Origin: Anaerolineales bacterium UBA5195
Lineage (GTDB): Bacteria; Chloroflexota; Anaerolineae; Anaerolineales; Villigracilaceae
Direction: 5' to 3'
DNA: 13,221 nucleotides
Assembly (NCBI GenBank): GCA_002412925.1
Contig: DHVZ01000091.1
Location: forward strand, 1-13,221
Positions 7,019 through 13,195 of the stretch are shown one piece after another; position 1 is the first letter of the stretch; each line of letters starts with the position of its first letter. The notes beneath the pieces were generated by a model that made no database searches, was not told the DNA's origin, and worked only from the letters and a program-made list of their open reading frames with translations. A program made the position numbers and the translations under genes.

Positions 7019-8283
7019 GTCTCTCCCATTCCCTGCCTGGCCCCGATGACATTACCCGCAGCGTACTCCCCAATGGTCTCACCCTGCTGACGCGTTCCAA
7101 TTTCAACAGCCCTTCGGCCACCCTGAGCGGATACATCCCGGTTGGCAGCCTGTTCGACTCAGACGAAAAACTCGGTCTGGCTGATTTTGCGACCACTTCA
7201 CTCTTGCGCGGCACACAGACGCGCAGCTTTGAGCAAATTTACGATGCGCTTGAATCCGTTGGCGCGCACCTGGGTTTTTCGGCCGGGACGCATACCGCTG
7301 GTTTTAGTGGACGCGCGCTGGTCGAAGACCTGCCCCTGCTTTTTGACCTGTTGGCCGAGGGATTACGCACCCCCATTTACCCCGCAGACGAAATCGAGCG
7401 CCTGCGCACCCAACTGCTGACCGGGCTGGCCATCCGCGCGCAAGATACGGGCGACATGGCCTCGATGACCTTCGACAAAATCGTTTTTGGCGAGCATCCC
7501 TATGCCCGCCCGGATGATGGCTACCCTGAAACCATCCGCGCCATCAGCCGTGACGATATCCGCGCTTTCCACCAGCGCTGTTTTGGCCCCAATGGGCTGA
7601 CAATTGCTGTCGTTGGCGCGGTGGAACCCGCTTTCGTGGCTGAACAAATCAACCGCGTGCTTGGCGACTGGCAGAATCCGCACCAGCCGCCCATTCCGGC
7701 GCTTCCAGAAGTCCGCCCGCTGACGGGAACCGTCCGCCAGCACATTCCCATCGCCGGTAAATCACAGACCGATCTGATGGTTGGCGTGCTCGGCCCACTG
7801 CGGCGCGCCCCCGAGTATACTGCGGCTTCGCTGGGCAACTCCATCTTGGGCCAGTTTGGGATGATGGGCCGCATCGGCGACATCGTCCGCGAGCAATCGG
7901 GGCTGGCTTATTATGCCTCGTCCAGTCTCAGCGCCGGAGTCGGCCCGGGGACCTGGGAAGTCAGCGCCGGGGTCAACCCGGCCAACGTCGAAAAAGCGTT
8001 GGAACTGATCGTAGCGGAACTCCGCCGCTTCACAGAAGCGGGCGTCAGTCCCGAAGAATTACAAGACAGCCAGGATAATTTCGTTGGCCGCCTGCCGCTG
8101 GCGATGGAGTCGAATGCCGGGGTGGCGAATTCGCTGCTGAACATCGAGCGCCACGAACTCGGCCTGGATTATTACCGCCGCTATGAAGGGCTGGTACGCA
8201 GCGTGACCCCCGAAATGGTGCTCGAAGCCGCGCGGAAGTACCTTGACCCCGACAAACTGGCCATTGCCACAGCCGGGCCGTAA
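7015..8283 (+). CDS. M16 family non-catalytic partner subunit (zinc site lost, R/Y pair kept)
   Basis: This 422-residue protein has the two-domain M16B fold, but the zinc site has decayed: in G-L-A-D-F-A-T-T-S-L-L-R-G-T (54-67) the usual H, E and H are D57, T60 and T61. The other half of the active site is kept, R-E-Q-S-G-L-A-Y with R292 and Y299. It therefore complements the upstream protein, as in known bacterial M16B heterodimers where one chain gives zinc and the other the arginine/tyrosine pair. The start at 7015 lies in an ATGA overlap with the upstream stop and has AAGGAGG (7002-7008) 6 nt before it. A hairpin terminator follows the stop directly. Confidence 0.9.
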   Translation: MSLSHSLPGPDDITRSVLPNGLTLLTRSNFNSPSATLSGYIPVGSLFDSDEKLGLADFATTSLLRGTQTRSFEQIYDALESVGAHLGFSAGTHTAGFSGRALVEDLPLLFDLLAEGLRTPIYPADEIERLRTQLLTGLAIRAQDTGDMASMTFDKIVFGEHPYARPDDGYPETIRAISRDDIRAFHQRCFGPNGLTIAVVGAVEPAFVAEQINRVLGDWQNPHQPPIPALPEVRPLTGTVRQHIPIAGKSQTDLMVGVLGPLRRAPEYTAASLGNSILGQFGMMGRIGDIVREQSGLAYYASSSLSAGVGPGTWEVSAGVNPANVEKALELIVAELRRFTEAGVSPEELQDSQDNFVGRLPLAMESNAGVANSLLNIERHELGLDYYRRYEGLVRSVTPEMVLEAARKYLDPDKLAIATAGP

Positions 8284-8292
8284 ACGAAGACG

Positions 8293-8327
8293 AAGTGGGG
8301 TGGACTTTACAAGTCCACCCCACTTTT
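8293..8327 (+). terminator. Intrinsic terminator after the M16 pair
   Basis: A perfect 15-bp stem, AAGTGGGGTGGACTT (8293-8307) with its complement (8311-8325), has a 3-nt TAC loop and runs into TTTT. It begins 10 nt after the M16 stop codon and separates that unit from acpS. Confidence 0.85.
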
Positions 8328-8334
8328 AGCGAAA

Positions 8335-8343
8335 TGATACAAT
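8335..8343 (+). promoter_or_regulatory. Extended -10 promoter of acpS, predicted leaderless transcript
   Basis: TGaTACAAT (8335-8343) matches an extended -10 element. No -35 box is evident, since the terminator stem occupies that place. The ATG of acpS follows 6 nt after the box, about where transcription should start, and no Shine-Dalgarno sequence precedes it. A leaderless or nearly leaderless mRNA is the simplest reading. Confidence 0.5.
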
Positions 8344-8349
8344 TGCCCC

Positions 8350-8715
8350 ATGACCCTCCGCACCGGCGTTGACCTTTGCGAAATTGACCGCGTCCGTGAA
8401 GCCATCGAACGGCACGGCGAGCGCCTCCTGGCGCGAGTTTTTACTTCCACTGAGCGTGAACAATGCGGCGAGAATTATGCTTCGCTGGCGGCGCGTTTTG
8501 CGGCCAAGGAAGCCGTCGCCAAGGCGCTGGGAACCGGCCTGGGCGTGGTTTCGTTTACCGAGATTGAAATCGTGCGTGCGGAGAGCGGAGAACCGCTCCT
8601 GAGCCTGTCTGGGGATGCCAAAGCCGCTGCCGACCAACTGGGCCTGAAAGAATGGGCCATTAGCTTGAGCCACACCGGAGATTACGCCATGGCTTCTGTG
8701 GTGGCGATGGGGTAG
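8350..8715 (+). CDS. acpS: Holo-[acyl-carrier-protein] synthase
   Basis: This 121-residue enzyme transfers 4'-phosphopantetheine from coenzyme A to a serine of acyl carrier protein, switching on fatty-acid synthesis in the cytoplasm. The AcpS signatures are complete: G-V-D-L-C-E-I-D-R-V (6-15) with the Mg2+ ligand D8, F-T-x-x-E at 31-35, R-F-A-A-K-E-A-V-A-K-A-L-G (49-61) with the second ligand E54, and S-L-S-H-T near the C-terminus. The length is standard. It appears to be transcribed alone, between the M16 terminator and an intergenic repeat. The start at 8350 is fixed by the family N-terminus. Confidence 0.95.
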   Translation: MTLRTGVDLCEIDRVREAIERHGERLLARVFTSTEREQCGENYASLAARFAAKEAVAKALGTGLGVVSFTEIEIVRAESGEPLLSLSGDAKAAADQLGLKEWAISLSHTGDYAMASVVAMG

Positions 8716-8723
8716 AGGCTTTT

Positions 8724-8804
8724 TCACCACAAAGTACACAACGGATCACAAAGGAAAACCAAGAGCTTTAAAAACTTCGTGCCACTTCGTGACCTTCGTG
8801 GTTA
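8724..8804. repeat. Intergenic CACAAAG/CTTCGTG repeat with imperfect dyad symmetry
   Basis: The left half repeats CACAAAG-like units (C-CACAAAG, CACAACG, CACAAAGG; 8727-8753). The right half repeats CTTCGTG units (8775-8801), roughly the reverse complement with A-to-G changes, so the whole element forms an imperfect inverted repeat. The spurious translation N-H-E-G-H-E-V-A-R-S read through it is one I have seen in annotation of many unrelated environmental genomes, so this is likely a dispersed intergenic element. The stop codon of the AOR gene (8802-8804) lies at its edge. Confidence 0.5.
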
Positions 8805-10796
8805 AGGTTTTGGCGCTGCTGGCAGCTTTCCTTGCTGACCCGGCGTGAAGTTATCCGGGATCGCTTCCGGCCCGGACATGAAAGCGGCATGGATGCCGTC
8901 ACGAACCGCCTGCCAATAATCTTTGGCGGCGGCCTTTTTATCTGCGCGGAAGCGCGCCAGCCAGTCCAGCAATGCGGGGTCACGCAATCCGTCAGTTTCC
9001 CATTGTTCGAGAAAACCGATCACCAGATCGATAACGCGTTCGCTTTCCCAATAACCGATCTTGGGAGCTTCGCGCTCGTAGATTTCGCGCGAGAGTTGGA
9101 ACTGGTGTGCCTTGTAATCGATCTCCAGGCCATAGTGCGCCTTGAGAATCTCATCGGTGATGGTTTCCGACCACTTGCGATGGAAACGGCAGATCCCGCT
9201 GTTCTCGTTGAATAATTCGTAGGTCATGCGCTCGACATTTTTGCGTCCGAGCGCTTCGGGGGCCAGGAATTCGACGCCATAATGGACAAAATACTTGCCC
9301 ATCATTGGCATCGGGCTGAGCATCCCCGGCACCCAATACTGGTTCGGGACCATGCAGCCCTCGTCCCCGTGACTGATAAAGACTGCCCGGTCGATGCTGC
9401 GGATACCATACTTTTTGTCAATCTTTTTGGCCGCCACGCGGATGCTGTTCTGGAAAACTTCAGCCTTCGGCTCGAACAGGATGGCGTGGACAACATCCAT
9501 CGCGTAAAGGGCATTTTTCAGGCTGTCAGCGACGATGTCGAAATTGGAGCTGTCCTCCGCCCACCCAAAGCGCATTGCGCTGGCCGGGGGCAGCCCAAAC
9601 TCAAGCGGTTCGATCAGCCTGTCGCGCACCAATTCCATGATCCAGGCGACAGTCCCGCCCGATTGGATCGAATCAAAACCCATCGCATCGACATAATCGT
9701 TGAGCAGTTCCGCCGCGCGCTGGTCAAAGACGCCAACCTGCGGGCCGAGAACGTGATATGGTTCGTAATCTTTTTTGTACTGTCCGAACAGTTTTTTGCA
9801 AACCACCGGGCAGGGTTCCCCGCAGTGCTGGAATTTCTTGGTCTTAATCGTCTCTTCGTTGAACTGCTTCAGGTAATGGTTCAGGATGAAATTCTCATGT
9901 TGGCGCAGGCGCGCTTCGACTGGCTGATAGATGGAGGTGTAGTTGAAACTCAGGATGCGTTCGTTCAGATCACGCATGTTGACGCCGAAGGTGCCGCCGG
10001 TCTCGAACTCGGGCACATAGCGATATTTCTCGGTCACAGCCAGGTCGGTCTGGATGGTTTTCTTACCAAAATGCTCGAGAAAATAAGCGTCGATTTCGGC
10101 GGAGTCACGCAAATCCGGGTCGTCCCATTCGCCGCCAAAGACAATTCCGACAACATTGTGCCGCCGGAACAGCCGGCTGCCCAGGCCGCCGCGCCCAGCC
10201 CAATCAACAACCGCGGTAAAAGCGCCATTCCGCACCGGGCTGGAGCCAATCGCTCCTTCACGGGTGTATTTGGCCGCCGGGCCAACTGCACAGATGCGCA
10301 GGTTTCCATCGGTATATTCTTTGGCGTAGCGGTCGTAAAGAGCCTGTTGCAGGGCAAAAAAACCGATCAGCGGACTGCCATCCGGGCTGGCGTACCCCGT
10401 CCAGAGCGCCTCGACATTGACCGGTTCCATCCGCACCTGGATTTCCCCGGCCTTGTGGTTGAGCAGCACCACGCACGGTTCTGCGGCCAGCCCGCGCAGG
10501 GCTACGTAGTTGACGCCCACCCCGTGAAAGGTGTAAGCCGCGCCGCCCAGGCTGGAGACGTAGAAGCCATCCCATTGTGAACTCCATGAACAGAAGACCA
10601 GCCGCCGTGAGCCAGGGATGGAACTGCCGGCCAGCAGCCCTTCGCCAAAGGTGAAACTATCGGGGTAGATGTTGAAGCGGTGCCAGCCATAATCCACCGG
10701 GCCAAGGATTTTCTCCTCGTTCTCGATGGGGCGCAGGTACCAGCTGCCATTGTGCAGGTGGACAGTCAATTCGCGTTGGATGATGGGGTAGGTCAT
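8802..10796 (-). CDS. Tungsten-type aldehyde:ferredoxin oxidoreductase family protein (divergent)
   Basis: This 664-residue protein has the AFOR N-terminal and C-terminal domains; family members oxidise aldehydes to acids at a tungsten bis-pyranopterin centre and reduce ferredoxin. Visible features are G-R-G-G-L-G (201-206), the pterin-binding D-A-M-G-F-D (370-375), and likely [4Fe-4S] ligands C325, C329, C333 and C536. Two details are odd: the cysteines are spaced C-x3-C-x3-C instead of the usual C-x2-C-x3-C, and the second pterin motif reads E-N-S-G-I-C (531-536) with Glu for Asp. The N-terminal region lacks the common G-P-x-T-G-T and K-S-P-x-T-G motifs. I chose ATG 10796 (AAAGG upstream; a TACAAT -10 at 10838-10833); ATGs at 10823 and 10844 are alternatives. 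The substrate is unknown. No MoaD-like or ferredoxin partner gene is adjacent. Confidence 0.85.
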   Translation of the reverse strand: MTYPIIQRELTVHLHNGSWYLRPIENEEKILGPVDYGWHRFNIYPDSFTFGEGLLAGSSIPGSRRLVFCSWSSQWDGFYVSSLGGAAYTFHGVGVNYVALRGLAAEPCVVLLNHKAGEIQVRMEPVNVEALWTGYASPDGSPLIGFFALQQALYDRYAKEYTDGNLRICAVGPAAKYTREGAIGSSPVRNGAFTAVVDWAGRGGLGSRLFRRHNVVGIVFGGEWDDPDLRDSAEIDAYFLEHFGKKTIQTDLAVTEKYRYVPEFETGGTFGVNMRDLNERILSFNYTSIYQPVEARLRQHENFILNHYLKQFNEETIKTKKFQHCGEPCPVVCKKLFGQYKKDYEPYHVLGPQVGVFDQRAAELLNDYVDAMGFDSIQSGGTVAWIMELVRDRLIEPLEFGLPPASAMRFGWAEDSSNFDIVADSLKNALYAMDVVHAILFEPKAEVFQNSIRVAAKKIDKKYGIRSIDRAVFISHGDEGCMVPNQYWVPGMLSPMPMMGKYFVHYGVEFLAPEALGRKNVERMTYELFNENSGICRFHRKWSETITDEILKAHYGLEIDYKAHQFQLSREIYEREAPKIGYWESERVIDLVIGFLEQWETDGLRDPALLDWLARFRADKKAAAKDYWQAVRDGIHAAFMSGPEAIPDNFTPGQQGKLPAAPKP

Positions 10797-10903
10797 TTTG
10801 CTCAGCCTTTCTCGTATTTTCATTATGCCAAGATTGTACAACAAGACAGCAGACTATTCCCTATCCAGTTGGCGGGTTTTCTGCCCCTGTCTCTGCGAGA
10901 TAT

Positions 10904-10941
10904 CCCCCCATTTTTGACTGAACTTCGTCGAAAATGGGGGG
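10904..10941. repeat. Inverted repeat CCCCCCATTTT / AAAATGGGGGG
   Basis: Perfect 11-bp arms (10904-10914 and 10931-10941) flank a 16-nt centre containing GACTGAACTTCGTCG. A G-rich direct copy (GAACGAGGGGGG) follows. It looks like a dispersed intergenic element and could also stop transcription from the minus-strand cassette before the AOR promoter. No T-run follows on either strand. Confidence 0.5.
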
Positions 10942-10959
10942 AACGAGGGGGGTAAATGA

Positions 10960-10989
10960 GCCAGGGCGGCCTTCTCGGGCCGCCCTGGC
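10960..10989. terminator. GC-rich hairpin upstream of the AOR gene (possible terminator)
   Basis: Perfect 12-bp arms GCCAGGGCGGCC (10960-10971) and GGCCGCCCTGGC (10978-10989) enclose a 6-nt loop. The stem is very stable but is not followed by a T-run, so it may be a Rho-assisted terminator, an RNA-stabilising hairpin or part of a repeat. It lies about 200 nt after the minus-strand 86-residue gene. Confidence 0.45.
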
Positions 10990-11196
10990 ATGTTGCCAGA
11001 ATCAGACGAAGCACGAGACCCCCTCGTGGCACAACGCCGTTATGTGAATCGGGGCTGCCAGTCAAAATGCCCGGCCTCGGCGGCTCGGAGTCCCGGGGAT
11101 ATGCGGGAGGTTCCGGCGCGAGGGGTCTATGGCGGGCTTTTTCCTTTTTCCCGACCTGGCTCTGAGTACTACGGGAACAAGCTCCCGCACTCCAGG

Positions 11197-11457
11197 TTAA
11201 TCTGCCCCGGCGGGCAGTTTTTCATCGATACCGATCCAGAGATGACCGGGCAGCACGGAACGGAATGGCCGGATCAGAATCCTGCCTGCGTGACGGGAGT
11301 CAGGCTCTGGGTGGGCCTTGTCCAACATCCCGGGGTTGACGAGGCAGAGGTCGGGCGCGCGTCCGTATTTTTGGCGGTAATAATCCGCCGCCTGCTGGAT
11401 TTTGACATCCAGGGTGGTCTTGGGATCGTTATCGAACCACATCATACCGGTGTTCAT
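11197..11457 (-). CDS. Small conserved-looking protein of unknown function, 86 residues
   Basis: I cannot name this protein. It is soluble, with no signal peptide or membrane helix. It starts M-N-T-G-M-M-W-F-D-N-D-P, continues with a likely amphipathic helix (V-K-I-Q-Q-A-A-D-Y-Y-R-Q-K-Y, about 18-31) and G-R-A-P-D-L-C-L-V-N-P-G-M (32-44), and ends with a strand-like segment R-P-F-R-S-V-L-P-G-H-L-W-I-G-I (63-77). That mix of aromatic, G-R-x-P and V-L-P motifs reads as a real fold. The ATG at 11457 has AAGGAG 5 nt upstream, and that site overlaps the stop codon of the NTPase gene 9 nt away, so the two genes form one operon and are probably translated together. Confidence 0.7.
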   Translation of the reverse strand: MNTGMMWFDNDPKTTLDVKIQQAADYYRQKYGRAPDLCLVNPGMLDKAHPEPDSRHAGRILIRPFRSVLPGHLWIGIDEKLPAGAD

Positions 11458-11466
11458 GGTAGCTCC

Positions 11467-12240
11467 TTACTCACTCAGGCTGGGAAGCCAGAACTTGAGC
11501 CAGTGGGAATTTTCGCGCAGACAGAACTGCGAATTGGACGATAGACTGCCCAAGGGCGCACCGGGCATGGAGGTCAATTGCTGCGCAATGCCCGCCTCGC
11601 CAATCCGCCCGAAAATGCGGGTCTGGAAAAAATTTAGCCATTCAGGCAGTTCGAGCGCCTGTTCGGCGTTGACCGTGACCACCGGCCAGATCAGGGTTTG
11701 CGGGCCGCGCACCAGCAGGTCTGCCAGGCAGTCCTGCGCAGAGTCATCCAGGGCGAGCAGGGTCTCCAACCCGTCGAAAAGCAGGATGGTGGGCTGGTTA
11801 TCATCCGGCGTTTCCACGCGGCAGACCAGCTGTTCGAGCAGGTCAGCGGCCACCGGCTCAGAGACGGGCCAGACACCCAGCAGGTGTTCCGGGGCGGAGA
11901 CTCTGGCCCATTCAGCGGGGAAATCGGTCAGCGCGGCAAACTGGATTTCCCCGGGCGGCATCAGGCGCTGCGTGGAGAGCACCAGCTTCTTGAGAAAATC
12001 CGTCTTGCCGCAGCCCTGGTCGCCGATGACCAGCACCGGCCCGGGCTGCGGATTACGCAGGTGCAGCATCAATGGCAGGCCGTCGCTGGCGAAGCCGAAC
12101 AGGAGCGCATCCGGCGGCAAGGACTCAAACAATTCCAGCGGATTGAGTGGCTGGATTTGCGGAGTTGGACTTACGCCAAAGCTGGCTTCAACTTCGCGCA
12201 GGGGACTGATGGGCAGGGAATACTCGTATCGTTCTGGCAT
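11467..12240 (-). CDS. P-loop NTPase resembling a compact FtsK/EccC-type domain
   Basis: This 257-residue protein has one NTPase domain. Walker A is G-D-Q-G-C-G-K-T (73-80), followed by D-F-L-K-K-L-V-L-S as in FtsK/SpoIIIE and EccC motors; Walker B is T-I-L-L-F-D-G-L-E (151-159). The stretch before the P-loop, G-L-P-L-M-L-H-L (54-61), matches the strand that leads into the P-loop in those motors, and the C-terminus ends in W-L-K-F-W-L-P-S-L. The domain is shorter than a full FtsK motor and has no membrane helices, so it may be a regulator or a single detached module. The ATG at 12240 has a weak GGTGAT site. It is the first gene of a two-gene operon under a dyad operator. The function is unknown; FtsK-like is inference from motifs. 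Confidence 0.7.
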   Translation of the reverse strand: MPERYEYSLPISPLREVEASFGVSPTPQIQPLNPLELFESLPPDALLFGFASDGLPLMLHLRNPQPGPVLVIGDQGCGKTDFLKKLVLSTQRLMPPGEIQFAALTDFPAEWARVSAPEHLLGVWPVSEPVAADLLEQLVCRVETPDDNQPTILLFDGLETLLALDDSAQDCLADLLVRGPQTLIWPVVTVNAEQALELPEWLNFFQTRIFGRIGEAGIAQQLTSMPGAPLGSLSSNSQFCLRENSHWLKFWLPSLSE

Positions 12241-12248
12241 GTATCACC

Positions 12249-12274
12249 ATAATTAGAAATTATGTTCTAATTAT
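12249..12274. promoter_or_regulatory. Perfect 10+10-bp dyad over the -10 box of the NTPase operon (operator)
   Basis: ATAATTAGAA (12249-12258) and its exact complement TTCTAATTAT (12265-12274) flank a 6-nt spacer. On the minus strand a perfect TATAAT (12275-12270) overlaps the outer end, so a bound dimer would block RNA polymerase at -10 and the start point. The core GAAATTATGTTC is one base from the GAAC-N4-GTTC LexA/Cheo box of Gram-positive bacteria, but any dimeric repressor could use such a site. Confidence 0.6.
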
Positions 12275-12333
12275 ACATCGATTTCACAACTGTGCAAGCC
12301 CTTTTTGTTGCAACTTGATTACTTTCAGGGGAG

Positions 12334-12355
12334 CAATCTGCCACTTTACAGATTG
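12334..12355. promoter_or_regulatory. Short inverted repeat upstream of the FmdB-family promoter
   Basis: CAATCTG (12334-12340) and CAGATTG (12349-12355) are perfect 7-bp arms with an 8-nt spacer, about 33 nt upstream of the -35 box. It could be an upstream operator or a weak hairpin. The short arms make chance symmetry plausible. Confidence 0.25.
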
Positions 12356-12387
12356 TTAAACATCTATATAAACGCCGCAAGAGAGTC

Positions 12388-12416
12388 TTGTCACTGCTTG
12401 CGAACAAAGCTATAAT
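12388..12416 (+). promoter_or_regulatory. Sigma-70-type promoter of the FmdB-family gene
   Basis: TTGTCA (12388-12393) and a perfect TATAAT (12411-12416) are separated by 17 nt, the best promoter match in the window. The leader is about 20 nt. Confidence 0.8.
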
Positions 12417-12443
12417 CACTCTTTGTTCAGAAAGTGAGCCAGA

Positions 12444-12839
12444 ATGCCTATCTATACTTATCGGTGTGAAAGCTGCGGTGTGCAGTTCGAGCGCCATCAA
12501 TCTTTTAGCGATGAACCCCTCAAACGCTGCCCGGAATGCAGCAAGAACAGCCTGCGCAAGGTCTTGACCCCGTCCGGGATCATTTTTAAGGGTTCTGGAT
12601 GGTATGCCACCGACCACAAGTCGCCATCCGGCCAGGGCCGCCTGTCAGCCAAGGCCGAAAGCAAGGATGGCGCCAGCGGCAGTTCGTCTGAAAGCGCCAG
12701 CAGTGCTTCGGAAGGCTCCAGCAAATCAGCTTCATCCGAAAGCTCCGGCAGTGAGAAAAAATCGGAAAGCTCGAGTAAATCCGAAAGTACGGGCGGTTCG
12801 ACCAGCAAGGCAGAGAGTTCAAGCAAAGCGAGCGAATAA
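12444..12839 (+). CDS. FmdB-family zinc-ribbon protein with serine-rich tail
   Basis: The first 58 or so residues of this 131-residue protein match the FmdB/CxxC_CxxC_SSSS putative regulatory family: M-P-I-Y-T-Y-R-C, zinc ligands C8/C11 and C29/C32, then G-I-I-F-K-G-S-G-W-Y (45-54). From about 60 on, it is low-complexity, built of serine, glutamate, lysine, alanine and glycine (S-S-S-E-S-A-S-S, S-E-K-K-S-E-S), and probably disordered. Serine-rich tails occur in the family, but this one is longer than the zinc domain. The molecular role of the family is not settled; early work linked FmdB to regulation of formamidase genes. It is a single-gene unit with its own promoter and terminator. Confidence 0.9.
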   Translation: MPIYTYRCESCGVQFERHQSFSDEPLKRCPECSKNSLRKVLTPSGIIFKGSGWYATDHKSPSGQGRLSAKAESKDGASGSSSESASSASEGSSKSASSESSGSEKKSESSSKSESTGGSTSKAESSSKASE

Positions 12840-12843
12840 AACC

Positions 12844-12876
12844 AAAATCCGCGGGCCAGCAGCCTGCGGATTTTTT
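12844..12876 (+). terminator. Intrinsic terminator of the FmdB-family gene
   Basis: AAAATCCGC (12844-12852) pairs with GCGGATTTT (12866-12874), with three more G-C pairs (GGC/GCC) after one G-U wobble, a 5-nt loop and a run of six T (12871-12876). It starts 5 nt after the stop codon. Confidence 0.88.
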
Positions 12877-12898
12877 ATTTAACTCACCTTACACAGAA

Positions 12899-12952
12899 CG
12901 TCCCGAAGGTTCCCTTGAATAACCTTGTTTTGCCGATCAAACCTTCGGGACG
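12899..12952. repeat. Long-loop inverted repeat CGTCCCGAAGGTT / AACCTTCGGGACG
   Basis: Perfect 13-bp arms (12899-12911 and 12940-12952) flank a 28-nt loop. It sits between the convergent FmdB-family and small membrane protein genes. Without a T-run it is not a classic terminator; a dispersed palindromic element is likely. Confidence 0.5.
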
Positions 12953-12985
12953 GTGCGTAACATCAGCTAGTAATATCAGCACTTT

Positions 12986-13195
12986 TTACTTATTTTGATT
13001 AAATACCTGCTGCATGGTTGCAGTGATTGCCACCCCCAAAGAAATGCCAAAGACCAAGATTATCCAAAAACCCGCTTCGGTGGGTTTTGATGAGATTCTC
13101 TCGCTGAAAACCAAGAGCAGTGAAAATGTAATCAGCACCGAAACGAATGGCCCAATGAGTGAATACTTTTGCCCTTTGTTTTTTTCCATTGACAT
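12986..13195 (-). CDS. Small membrane protein with two transmembrane helices, function unknown
   Basis: This frame encodes about 69 residues from ATG 13195 (a second ATG lies at 13189). A lysine-rich N-terminus (M-S-M-E-K-N-K-G-Q-K) precedes helix one (about 12-31); a short charged loop, S-E-R-I-S-S-K-P-T-E, leads to helix two (about 42-62); and the tail is polar (Q-Q-V-F-N-Q-N-K). Both ends should face the cytoplasm by the positive-inside rule. No Shine-Dalgarno sequence is seen, and the frame stays open to the right edge of the window, so the true start may lie outside it. No family is recognised. Confidence 0.5.
   Translation of the reverse strand: MSMEKNKGQKYSLIGPFVSVLITFSLLLVFSERISSKPTEAGFWIILVFGISLGVAITATMQQVFNQNK

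Larger units (their letters stand above)
10845..11196. other. Hairpin-rich intergenic spacer of about 350 nt, no gene seen
   Basis: No frame here looks like a real protein. The spacer holds two strong hairpins at 10904-10941 and 10960-10989, a short stem CACGAG/CTCGTG (11012-11028) and a weak stem near 11170-11185 just past the end of the 86-residue gene. It separates the minus-strand NTPase cassette from the AOR gene on the same strand. Confidence 0.5.

Noticed and set aside
8716..8801. Transposon end or MITE at the acpS/AOR junction
   Set aside because: The dyad is imperfect, no target-site duplication is evident, and no transposase or IS remnant lies nearby; a dispersed intergenic repeat is the simpler reading.
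9282..10580. Long plus-strand open frame (432 codons) opposite the AOR-family gene
   Set aside because: The minus strand carries the pterin and cluster motifs in order; the plus-strand frame has no recognisable domain or ribosome binding site.
11012..11028. Hairpin CACGAG/CTCGTG in the spacer as a terminator
   Set aside because: The stem has only 6 bp with no T-run on either strand, well within chance for a GC-rich spacer.
10823..11065. Minus-strand 80-codon frame in the spacer upstream of the AOR gene
   Set aside because: It reads straight through both strong hairpins, has arginine/proline-rich composition and lacks a ribosome binding site.
11402..12256. Plus-strand open frame (284 codons) opposite the NTPase gene
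   Set aside because: It is serine/arginine-rich without motifs, while the minus strand has Walker A and B, a promoter and a ribosome binding site.
12899..12952. CRISPR repeat pair or attachment site
   Set aside because: The two copies are inverted, not direct, there is only one pair, and no cas or integrase gene is present.
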